Of a stretch of 64,000 nt of DNA, positions 35,054 to 43,069 are shown one piece after another. The notes under the pieces were generated by a model. That model saw only the letters and a program-made list of their open reading frames with translations, was not told where the DNA came from and did not search any database. Both the position numbers and the translations under genes were made by a program. The stretch's first letter is position 1. Each line of letters begins with the position of its first letter. The stretch is from PALSA-278 sp963760285. GTDB lineage: Bacteria > Acidobacteriota > Terriglobia > Acidiferrales > UBA7541. The stretch covers positions 186,001-250,000 of the forward strand of contig CAVXCI010000004.1 of assembly GCA_963760285.1 (NCBI GenBank), read 5' to 3'.

Positions 35054-36853
35054 CTAGTACAGGTAAATCGGCTCCTGAGAGAGAGTTATCATCCGATTCG
35101 CGGGTATCGAATAGAAACGGTTCTCAAGGTCTTTGTAGCCTGTATATCCGCTGGGGACAGTATATGTAACGGACGAGGCGTCCCAAACCCAAAGAATCAG
35201 CGGAACTGCACCGGGTGGATTAGCGAGTACGGAGTATTCCCAAACTGAGCCCATCTGATCGGTGCATCCGGCCACGCCGTCGATATTCGTCCCGTCTGTC
35301 CCGCAAGTCGACGTTTGACCGACGGTGGCTCCCCCCAGCCAGCCGGCGACAGTTTGGTACGCGACAGCGCCGTAGCCATCATTGGGAACAAGAGTGTACG
35401 CCGTATCGCATGGAGGGGCAACGGCGACATAGTTTGGGGGTTCGTTGCCATTGTCACACAGCGTGCCGAAGCCACTGGGATTGTTGATGCCATCAGCGAA
35501 TGTGAACCAGTACTGCCGACTGACATTAGAGCTTATGCTCGCGGAAGTGTAAGTTGTCGTCGCCGTCAAAATCGAATACCGCGCAATATAGGCCCTCATA
35601 TCCGATAGGTAGGAGCCAGAACCAGCAGCGGCCGTGAGATTCTGGTTTTCCATCCAGCTTCCCTCAGTCATCATTGCTTGATAAATCCCGGCTGTGGCGA
35701 AGTCTGCTAATCGCGCCTGCACGGAAATTATCAAGTTGTTGCCGGTACACTCAACTGTGGTGTACACGTCGCCGCCGTTGTTCTGACATCCGAAATCGTC
35801 CTCCCAGACCTGTTGATTGGCGTTGTAGGCATACGCGGGGTAGTAGTGGTAAGAGCCGGCCGTGATCCAGCTTGCCCCATTCTTGCTGCTGTTGTAGGGG
35901 TCAGTCGTGTTCAGATAACCATAACTGCTGGGTGGGTTTCCGAGGAGGGCAGTCTGAGCGGCCGCGTCAGTGTTAGAACCTATGCCCGGTCCAACATAAA
36001 TGGGATAATTCGACGATGGTACGCCGAGACCGGTAAGGATGTTCGCGATCCATCCCTCGAGTTGATCGGTCTGCCCAACAAGATCAGTCCAGTCGACCAC
36101 TCCTGGACTCGGGTGGTACCACTCCACTACCGTGTCCGGTTCGTTCCATATTTCGACATACTTGAAAGCTTGGGTATGGTTCGAGTATGTATAGCGTTGG
36201 AATAGTTGTTGCGTAAAATACCAAAGATCACCAGGCTGATAGGGAGGGCCGGGACACCATCCTGTACCAGGGCCGAACATCGAGTTTATGCCACTATGGT
36301 TCGGGCATGTATTGGCGTTGTATATGATCGGCGCGTTCGAACAATCTTGAGCGTTGGGGTTCTGCGTCGTAGGCCCGCCCCACCGATCCCCTCCATAGCC
36401 CGATCCATAGTCGTAGCATACCGCCCACTGAGGTGTCTGCCAGTACGTGTACATCACGTCTATCGGGGGCGTGTTATTTTGCGCTGCGTTTACCATGAAG
36501 TCCAAGGCTACCCAACTGGATGCGCTGCCATTGGGAATGGTCACGAAACTCCCTTGCCAGTAACCATTCGGGAACATCGAATTCGTTTTCAGCGTGAGCG
36601 GGTATGTTTCTAACGACCACCAAGAAGTGTAGCTTCCGCCCTTTCCTTCCGCGCCTATTGAAACGCCAGGAAAGGACGTGCTCGGCCAATAGATGCCCAA
36701 TGCCTGAAAGGGCGACACAGATTGGTCATAGGTAGTTGTGGTGATGCCAAAAAACTGAGGCTGCACCTGAATCGATCCTGATTGCGCCATGAGCGGACTG
36801 CACGAGAGTGCTGCAAACATGCAGAGTATTACAAACACCAGGCATTGTCGCAT
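35054..36853 (-). CDS. Secreted clan GH-A-like glycoside hydrolase
   Basis: 599 residues from ATG 36853, with AAAGGAG upstream. A signal peptide (LVFVILCMFAALSCSPLMA) leads to an extracellular protein rich in Trp, Tyr and Asn. The segment YVEIWNEPD supplies the Asn-Glu-Pro acid/base motif of clan GH-A TIM barrels (as in GH39, GH5 and GH30). MMTEGSW further on is a plausible nucleophile strand. Many cysteines suggest disulfides. The specific family and polysaccharide cannot be fixed by eye. First cargo gene after IS copy 1, transcribed toward the IS; the 97-base gap to the IS holds nothing recognised. Confidence 0.7.
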   Translation of the reverse strand: MRQCLVFVILCMFAALSCSPLMAQSGSIQVQPQFFGITTTTYDQSVSPFQALGIYWPSTSFPGVSIGAEGKGGSYTSWWSLETYPLTLKTNSMFPNGYWQGSFVTIPNGSASSWVALDFMVNAAQNNTPPIDVMYTYWQTPQWAVCYDYGSGYGGDRWGGPTTQNPNAQDCSNAPIIYNANTCPNHSGINSMFGPGTGWCPGPPYQPGDLWYFTQQLFQRYTYSNHTQAFKYVEIWNEPDTVVEWYHPSPGVVDWTDLVGQTDQLEGWIANILTGLGVPSSNYPIYVGPGIGSNTDAAAQTALLGNPPSSYGYLNTTDPYNSSKNGASWITAGSYHYYPAYAYNANQQVWEDDFGCQNNGGDVYTTVECTGNNLIISVQARLADFATAGIYQAMMTEGSWMENQNLTAAAGSGSYLSDMRAYIARYSILTATTTYTSASISSNVSRQYWFTFADGINNPSGFGTLCDNGNEPPNYVAVAPPCDTAYTLVPNDGYGAVAYQTVAGWLGGATVGQTSTCGTDGTNIDGVAGCTDQMGSVWEYSVLANPPGAVPLILWVWDASSVTYTVPSGYTGYKDLENRFYSIPANRMITLSQEPIYLY

Positions 36854-37121
36854 TGCTATTCGCTCCTTTGGGCGGGACAGCAATAGAGTCCAGCTACCGG
36901 GAACATAGATAACATATCGGAAGGGTCCCGCATGGGAAGCAAGTTAGCACTACCGAGTCACAAAATCAACGATTTTGCAATCGAATCATGCACTCGTGGG
37001 AGTGCCTGTCTTGGCTGTGCGCCATCACTTGCTGATTGCTAGCCGCTAATTTTGAGAATCCGCGGATACTGGCATGTTTTTCGAAATGCTTGATGCCGCT
37101 TGGCCTATCGTACGTACGTCA

Positions 37122-38309
37122 TCAAAAAGGTCGTGGCGGCCAAGACGCAATGGATCCCAGATCCCCGCCACTTCCCGTGGGAAAAGGAGAATCAGGCACT
37201 TCGGTAGTACAACCGCTGGTCGGATCGATGGAGAGAAGACCTATTGCACCGCGGGGATTGCCTGCTTCTGCAACATATAACCCGGCTCCCGAGCCCGACG
37301 GAAGAACGGTAGCCATCTGGCCTGGATAAAAAGAATTCCCCAGTGTCCTCAGTGTAGTCAGGCATCCGCTATAGGTGACAGAAAGTGGATTCTCGGTAAA
37401 ATTAAGAGTTGTCAAAAGATTCGTATTGTCAATCACGTAGATGAATTTCTCGTCAGGGCTGAGCCACACCGAATCCGTGCCGATTCCTGGCCCGAGATTG
37501 TCAAATAACTCGATCTTGCCGAGTGATCCGTCAGACTCGATAGGGAATATGGCGAGTTCAGTATTCTCAAGCGGATACTGAGGAGTCAAAGCGAATATCA
37601 CATACTTGCCATCTTGTGTTATGTCGGAGGCGTTTGCCGAAACAGACCCTGTGAATTGGGAGGCGTGGGCCTCCAGCACTCCATTTGGACCGATGGAAAA
37701 CGAGTCCACTGGACCATTGTCGCCTGCGAAAGCGACCACCAGCGTCTTGCCGTCCGGCGTCAATGCAGGCGCTCCGGCGGGAGTCGCAGGAACGTAAGCA
37801 GCGACCAATGTAAGCGTGCAGCCAGAATCAATTTTCCACGTATCGATGCTTGGTAGATTGTTGCCGTCTAGCAGACCAAGGTATACAGCGATCAGGTAGC
37901 GGCCCCGCCCAGCCATACTAATCCCAATATGGGAATCTGCGAGATTGGGATCGGAATAGCTACCTACACGCGTCAGTTCAGGGTACTTGAACGACGTAAT
38001 TTCATTGCTGTTGTACTCCGGGTCGGAAAGAAAGACGCAGATGTCAGCCCCCGCGCGCATAATCTGTATGTTGGGCCCTGGCCCGCCACCGGCGTCCGCA
38101 ACTCCAGTCTGAAGTGTGGCGAGCGCTTTGATCTGGGGCTTCGCACGCATATCTTCCAGCTTCAGAACGGTCCCTGTATTATCTATATAAACATTATTGT
38201 TGTTAGTCACGACGAAGTTCTCAGATGACGCATCGGGGCTGGGACTACAGAATGTAATCGCCGAGGTGAGAGCGGCGATCGCTGCGACAGAGTGAAAGAT
38301 GGATTTCAT
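37122..38309 (-). CDS. Secreted lactonase-fold (seven-bladed propeller) protein
   Basis: 395 residues from ATG 38309, with GAGGA upstream and a signal-like N-terminus (SIFHSVAAIAALTSAITFC). Repeats of about 50 residues such as LTPDGKTLVVAFAGDNG, DITQDGKYVIFAL and LSPDEKFIYVIDN are typical of the lactonase/YVTN propeller family (PF10282). It is not the DevB-type pgl of the host operon, and whether it cleaves a lactone is unknown. Followed by GH-like gene 35054-36853 on the same strand after 268 bases with no gene, so the two may be co-expressed cargo. Confidence 0.72.
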   Translation of the reverse strand: MKSIFHSVAAIAALTSAITFCSPSPDASSENFVVTNNNNVYIDNTGTVLKLEDMRAKPQIKALATLQTGVADAGGGPGPNIQIMRAGADICVFLSDPEYNSNEITSFKYPELTRVGSYSDPNLADSHIGISMAGRGRYLIAVYLGLLDGNNLPSIDTWKIDSGCTLTLVAAYVPATPAGAPALTPDGKTLVVAFAGDNGPVDSFSIGPNGVLEAHASQFTGSVSANASDITQDGKYVIFALTPQYPLENTELAIFPIESDGSLGKIELFDNLGPGIGTDSVWLSPDEKFIYVIDNTNLLTTLNFTENPLSVTYSGCLTTLRTLGNSFYPGQMATVLPSGSGAGLYVAEAGNPRGAIGLLSIDPTSGCTTEVPDSPFPTGSGGDLGSIASWPPRPF

Positions 38310-38841
38310 GCCGACATCCTCAGCCTCGTCCGAGACACTCAACCAGTATATCAGGATGCCATAAAATGTGCCTGCGGAGAAATATACTGTCTCGGATGCA
38401 AACAATCATCGGGTTGATCGACGTCCTTTCGGTTCGCCGACGTAGACAAGTTGATATGATTTGCACGTTATACTGTGGCTGGCATTCGAAACCTGCCGAG
38501 AACGACCAGGGCGCGCAGAGTTCCACCGCATAAGACTGGCTGAGACGTGGGCGAATTCTCGGGCGATATGGTGTGTGAACCTTTCGTGCATGTAAACGAC
38601 GACGGCACAGGCAACATTTGTGTCGTTCCGCAGTATGAGAGTCCGCGTGTAGTGCGCAAGAATTCCATCCGCGCATGGGAACTCAGATGAGAAAGCATGA
38701 TCGATACAGGAATGGCCTTCGCGCCTTCTCCTTGACCCTTTGTCTCGGCTGCTAGTCATCAAGTTTATGGGTTCGCGCGAGCACCGGTGACGCAAGGCGG
38801 TTTGGCGAGCATCGCGTCATCCGTTCTGTCCCGTTCTGTGG

Positions 38842-38995
38842 ATCTATGCTGCAATTCGATCCAGTCGGTATTCGTGGTGCAGTCCTCGAGAATCGAGCGG
38901 GAGGCAATTCGTGCCCAATCGGGGAGCTGGTGTCCATGAACATTTCTTGCGAGAAATGGGCGCGGTTCTTCCACTGGAGCAGGGATGCCAGGTGT
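38842..38995 (-). mobile_element. Degenerate transposase tail remnant
   Basis: The minus-strand frame reads GIPAPVEEPRPFL ... HQLPDWARIASRSIL, a diverged copy of the tail of the transposase just upstream (GIPAPTEDPCPFL ... HELPASARIASHSIL at 39189-39340). About 150 bases are recognisable. The rest of 38310-38841 and 38996-39188 shows no gene I can support. This places two copies of the same element next to each other, one nearly erased. Confidence 0.7.
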
Positions 38996-39188
38996 GGTGC
39001 GCAAATATTCTGCCCGGACGTGAAAATTCAGCCGATAAACTGCGATGGAGGACGGAACGTCTTTAGTTCGTGCGTTCAGGCCCACCATAATGTTGGAGTC
39101 GGAGTGCAGCCTTCGAGTGTTCGCGTGAAAGGGGCGCAAGACAGGTTGGCGAACATCGAATCCTCTGTGTCGTGACCGCCCGATGAGG

Positions 39189-40316
39189 CTAGGCTGCGAT
39201 TCGTTCGAGCCGGTATTCGTGGTGCAGTCCGCCCAGAATTGAGTGGGAAGCAATTCGCGCCGAAGCCGGCAGTTCGTGTCTACGAATTGTTTCTGGGAGA
39301 AATGGGCACGGATCCTCCGTCGGAGCAGGAATGCCGGGACCCAAAGCCGAGTGTGGCCGACCGTGGTTGTAGTGGTTGACCCACTCGCGGAGGATTCGTC
39401 GCAGATGCTTTTCACCGAATGGAATTACGAAGTCCAGGCATTCTCGACGAATCGTGCCCACCAGACGCTCGCAATAGGCATTGGCTTTCGGTGCTCTGAC
39501 TGGCGTTCTCAACACTTTCAGCCCGAATGATGTCAAGGATTCATCCAGCTCTGTCGAGAAGATCGCATCGCGATCATGGATCAGAAATCGGTACGCATGG
39601 TCACCAGGAATCGCTTCTCGGAATTGCTGGAGGGTCCACTCCGCGGTCGGATGCGCCGTTACGTTGAAATGCAGAATCCGCCGGCTGCCGATTTCCATGG
39701 CCACGAACAGGTACAGCATCCTGAATCTGGCTGTCACAGTCACGAGAAAGTCGCAGACCACAACGGCTTGGGCATGGTTGCGCACGAACGTCTTCCAGAG
39801 GTGCGGGGATATTCTTCTAGGCCCAGGATGATCGGCATCGGCAGGCCAGTAGGCACGGACGGTTCGCGGAGATACATGAATACCCAGCTTCAACGACAGC
39901 TCGGCCGCGATTCGTGCCTGTCCCCAAGTGGGATTCTCGCGGACCATGTGTGTGATCAGGTCACGGAGGTTTCCTGGCAGCCGGGGTCGTCCCGCTTTCG
40001 ACTTCCACTTCCAGAACAGCCTGAATCCCTGACGATGCCATCGGATCAAAGTGTCAGGCTTCACAATCAGCAAGGCATCTCTCCAGTCGAATAGCCGGGA
40101 CCAGATTGCGATACAAAATCGTGCGGCATTATCCAGCCGGCGCGGATGAACCTTACGCTCCGCATAGAAGGCCAGTTGTTTGCGGAGGAACAGATTTTCG
40201 GCGATCAAGGACGTTCGGGTGCGCAGGAATCCTGCTAAGAACCCAAGCATCTCGGCATAGAGATTGAGGACAGCTGAGGCGATCCGAAGAGGCAAACCCA
40301 TCGGTGTTCTGAGCAT
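39189..40316 (-). CDS. DDE-type integrase-core transposase
   Basis: 375 residues from the likely ATG 40316 (an alternative lies five codons later). An N-terminal HTH region (LIAENLFLRKQLAFYAERK ... DTLIRWHRQGFRLFW) and an Arg-rich linker precede an rve catalytic core: Asp in VVVCDFLV, Asp in FLIHDRDAIF, Glu in NAYCERLVGTIRRECLDF. The ORF is open 64 codons further upstream, but that part is unconserved. It is the same broad family as the broken transposase at 42319. Terminal inverted repeats were not identified. Confidence 0.85.
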   Translation of the reverse strand: MLRTPMGLPLRIASAVLNLYAEMLGFLAGFLRTRTSLIAENLFLRKQLAFYAERKVHPRRLDNAARFCIAIWSRLFDWRDALLIVKPDTLIRWHRQGFRLFWKWKSKAGRPRLPGNLRDLITHMVRENPTWGQARIAAELSLKLGIHVSPRTVRAYWPADADHPGPRRISPHLWKTFVRNHAQAVVVCDFLVTVTARFRMLYLFVAMEIGSRRILHFNVTAHPTAEWTLQQFREAIPGDHAYRFLIHDRDAIFSTELDESLTSFGLKVLRTPVRAPKANAYCERLVGTIRRECLDFVIPFGEKHLRRILREWVNHYNHGRPHSALGPGIPAPTEDPCPFLPETIRRHELPASARIASHSILGGLHHEYRLERIAA

Positions 40317-40519
40317 AATGGTGACATGATATCCGGCGGAACCGTCCAAAAAGCGAGCTACAGCAAAGCGCGCGTCAACGCCCGATTTGTCAGCGATTTG
40401 GGGACTCGGACGGAATTTCTGCATACCACAGCGTCCGGAAGAACTTTGCCGCAGATCTGTTGACGCCCGTTTCAGGTCTAGTACCCTGTCCCACAAAAGG
40501 TCGCACATTTCCTATTCCC

Positions 40520-40717
40520 ATGCCCGACATTCCCAGAGTCGATCTCACAGATGAGGATGTCCATGAATTCATCAGAAAGTGGAAAGAAGAGTTCAAGGAG
40601 ACGGTTTCGTTCATGGAAGCAAAATCGAGAGCAGAAGAGGTTCTCGCACTCTGTTCGCTGATCTCGCAGCCACTGCCCGGGGGTGACCCTCTGGTGAAAA
40701 AGAAGAAAACTCAATAA
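40520..40717 (+). CDS. Conserved small acidic protein of unknown function, 65 residues
   Basis: From ATG 40520 the protein reads DLTDEDVHEFIRKWKEEFKE, then SRAEEVLALCSLISQPLP, a compact helical protein. Similar short sequences accompany mobile genes in many bacteria, but the function is unknown to me. An in-frame start at 40460 would add 20 unlike residues. It lies between the transposase and the hydrolase. The 3' flank (40718-40859) holds a short tRNA-like string discussed in the findings. Confidence 0.55.
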   Translation: MPDIPRVDLTDEDVHEFIRKWKEEFKETVSFMEAKSRAEEVLALCSLISQPLPGGDPLVKKKKTQ

Positions 40718-40859
40718 TTGCAATCGGTATATCGGGTTCGAATCCTGTCGCCACTGGCAACAGAATGGTTCGGACCTGCACCCTTGCAGGGATCGTGAAC
40801 AAGAATTCCTATGTATAATCGGCTCGCTTTTGACTAATTTGCTCTCAAGGAGCCTCCGC

Positions 40860-42128
40860 ATGTCTGATTTGAGGCACCATTATAAGGTCGGAACCGTTAT
40901 GCAACACCTCTGCGAGGCGGCACAATGCAGTCCGTTCAAGATGCATGTTGCCTGCGTGGCCGTGTTCACCGCCGCGCTGTCGTTCGCGGCAGGAGGATCT
41001 GTCCCAGAACCGGTGAAAGCGAAGATCGACGCACTCGTTCACGCCCAGGTTAATGGCGGTGTCACCCCCGGAATCGCGATTGCGATTTTACGAAATGGAC
41101 AGACGATATACGAGAAGAGCGACGGCGTGCGAGACGTGTCCTCGCGGACTCCCATGCTTCTCACTACTCCGCAAGCCATCGGGTCAATTACGAAGCAATT
41201 CACCGCGGCCGCCATCTTGCTGCTCCAGCAGGACAAAAAGCTCTCCATCGACGACCATCTATCGAAATATGTGCCGGAGTACGTTTACGGCGACAAAGTA
41301 ACGCTGCGCCAGATGTTGAACATGGTGAGCGGAATTTCCGACAACGATCCGGCAATCTATGGAGATCACCTCACGCAGCCGATTACTCGCCACGCCATGA
41401 TGGCGAACCTGAACAAACTGCCGCTGATGTGGACTCCGGGAACTCACATGGTCTACACCAACACAAATTACAACTTGCTGGGGCTGGTAGTTGAGCGGGC
41501 CTCCGGACAACCATATTTGACCTACCTGCGCGAGCACATTTTTACCCCGCTGGGCATGTCGTCCACTTCCACTGTTGATCAGCCGCCGCCTGGCATGGCC
41601 AGTGGCTACTCGCACGACAAGCCTGGGCAGCCGTTTGAAACGCGCCCGGAGTTGAATCCGGATTTTTCATTTGGGACTGGAAATCTGGTGTCGACGACAC
41701 CGGACCTTCTGAGATGGGATACGGGCCTGCTGGCGCACAAAGTGCTGGACGAGGCCTCGCTGCGCACCATGTTCACTGTACCTGGCAACGGCAAGATCAC
41801 AACAATTGAAGAGACGGACAGGCGCTTTCCGGTGATCAAAAATCTCAGCGATGGCGGTCCAACGATTTATGCGATGGGCTGGATTCTCCCCGATCCGTAC
41901 ACGCGGTGGCATGGCGGGCATACGTTTCTATTCGAATCGACAAACGCCCTGTTCAGCGATGGGTACAACATCGCAATCATCGGCAACGTCCGCGATGGTG
42001 GTGGGTTCGAGCCAGAGAATCTCGCCGCCCAGATCCACAATCTCCTTAATCCGGCTTTGAAGATCCCGCCTCTGACCGTGATCACGAGGGAGCCATCCGC
42101 GCCGATCGAGGCGCAGGAGGTGGAGTGA
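40860..42128 (+). CDS. Beta-lactamase-fold serine hydrolase (class C / DD-peptidase-like)
   Basis: 422 residues from ATG 40860, with AAGGAG seven bases upstream. A membrane or signal segment (ACVAVFTAALSFAAGG) lies near 31-46. Serine-hydrolase motifs are present: S109-x-x-K112 in GSITKQF, Y199-T-N in MVYTNTNYN, and HGGH near the C-terminus, which may take the KTG position. This family includes esterases, D-aminopeptidases and class C beta-lactamases; true beta-lactamase activity is not implied. The stop is directly followed by ATG 42129, a second gene now truncated. Confidence 0.88.
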   Translation: MSDLRHHYKVGTVMQHLCEAAQCSPFKMHVACVAVFTAALSFAAGGSVPEPVKAKIDALVHAQVNGGVTPGIAIAILRNGQTIYEKSDGVRDVSSRTPMLLTTPQAIGSITKQFTAAAILLLQQDKKLSIDDHLSKYVPEYVYGDKVTLRQMLNMVSGISDNDPAIYGDHLTQPITRHAMMANLNKLPLMWTPGTHMVYTNTNYNLLGLVVERASGQPYLTYLREHIFTPLGMSSTSTVDQPPPGMASGYSHDKPGQPFETRPELNPDFSFGTGNLVSTTPDLLRWDTGLLAHKVLDEASLRTMFTVPGNGKITTIEETDRRFPVIKNLSDGGPTIYAMGWILPDPYTRWHGGHTFLFESTNALFSDGYNIAIIGNVRDGGGFEPENLAAQIHNLLNPALKIPPLTVITREPSAPIEAQEVE

Positions 42129-42227
42129 ATGGACAACGTCTCGCGGCGAGACTTCGCAGCGACACTGGAAGGGGTCCCATTTCCCAGCGTTGTGGCTGTC
42201 CTGTCAAGGTGGAGCAGCGCAGTTCGC
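42129..42227 (+). pseudogene. Possible truncated gene start with twin-arginine motif
   Basis: ATG 42129 follows the hydrolase stop with no gap and starts with VSRRDFAATLEG, like a Tat signal or other RR-containing N-terminus. The frame then loses coding character as the transposase fragment begins. It may be the 5' stub of a second operon gene cut by the transposase element; the evidence is slim. The right end given is approximate. Confidence 0.3.
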
Positions 42228-42318
42228 TCAGCGTGTACCTCGCCAAAATCTCGTCGGCCTTTGGAATCAGTCAGTTGGCCAAGACGTTGTGCCACTTCTC
42301 TGTTATCAGGGATACGCC

Positions 42319-42845
42319 ATGTTTCGCCTCATTGCCGTATTTCTTGCCGTCTTTGCTCAATGTTTTCGTGATCGAAGCAGCCTGCTCCTCGGAAATCTGG
42401 CCCTTCGCCAACAGCTAGCAGTCCTGAAGCGCCGACATCCGCGAGGCCGGCTCGGCACAATGGATCGACTCTTCTGGGTCGTTGCCCGGAGGCTCTGGTC
42501 CGGACGGAAGGGAAGCCTGATCATCGTAACGGCAGATACGGTGGCCCGATGGCACCGAACTGGTTTCCGGATGTATTGGCGATGGATTTCCCGCACGCGG
42601 AGGTATGTTGGCAGGAAGCGAATCTCGAGAGAGGTACGCGATCTGATCTTTCGCATGGTAGCAGAGAATCCGACTTGGGGCGCCCCGCATCCACGGTGAA
42701 CTTCTTATGCTGGGTTTCACTGTCTCCGAACGCACCATCTCGCGATGGATGCGGAAGGTACTGCGTGATCCGGAACCGGGAAAACGCTTGCTGGCCTTCC
42801 TTCGGAACCACCGGGAAGCCATTGCCGCCATGGACTTCTTTACTG
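42319..42845 (+). pseudogene. Truncated, frameshifted DDE transposase
   Basis: From ATG 42319 the frame carries SSLLLGNLALRQQLAVLKRR, then TADTVARWHRTGFRMYW and NPTWGAP. One missing base near 42693 shifts it; the next frame continues with IHGELLMLGFTVSERTISRW and MDFF, after which the IS remnant begins. The DDE catalytic half is gone. Same broad family as the transposase at 39189-40316 but clearly not the same element. Confidence 0.82.
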
Positions 42846-42997
42846 CAACACGGAGCGGACGCACTCGGCGCTGGGCTACAGGCCGCCGGCACCGGCGCCC
42901 TATAGCCCCCTGGTTCCATCGAATTTCACTTCACAGCCACAGGCTGCGATATAAGGGCTTCCTCACTTGAGTCGGTACAAAAAACCCGGTCCGATCA
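42846..42997 (+). mobile_element. 3' remnant of the IS3-family element (subtype of copy 1)
   Basis: About 150 bases match the 3' end of orfB (HSALGY and GYRPPAP region, then SQPQAAI) and the right terminal repeat (TCGGTACAAAAAACC ... GGTCCGATCA). It abuts the truncated transposase on its left. The tail agrees with copy 1 rather than copy 2. Confidence 0.85.
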
Positions 42998-43011
42998 CAT
43001 TCACCAGACAA

Positions 43012-43048
43012 ACAAATCCGGCCAGGAATCTCTCCTGGCCGGATTTGT
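43012..43048 (-). terminator. Hairpin after the phosphoesterase gene
   Basis: A perfect 16-bp stem (ACAAATCCGGCCAGGA paired with its complement) with a 5-base loop, just past the stop of the minus-strand phosphoesterase. A strong stem but no clean T run follows on the minus strand (TTGTCTGG), so termination is likely but not certain. The 22 bases between it and the stop contain nothing else. Confidence 0.6.
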
Positions 43049-43069
43049 TGGCACTTTCTTCTGCTACGT

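Noticed and set aside
37122..38309. A second 6-phosphogluconolactonase for the pentose phosphate pathway
   Set aside because: It has a signal peptide and propeller repeats, so it is exported; the cytoplasmic enzyme is the DevB-type gene at 14584.
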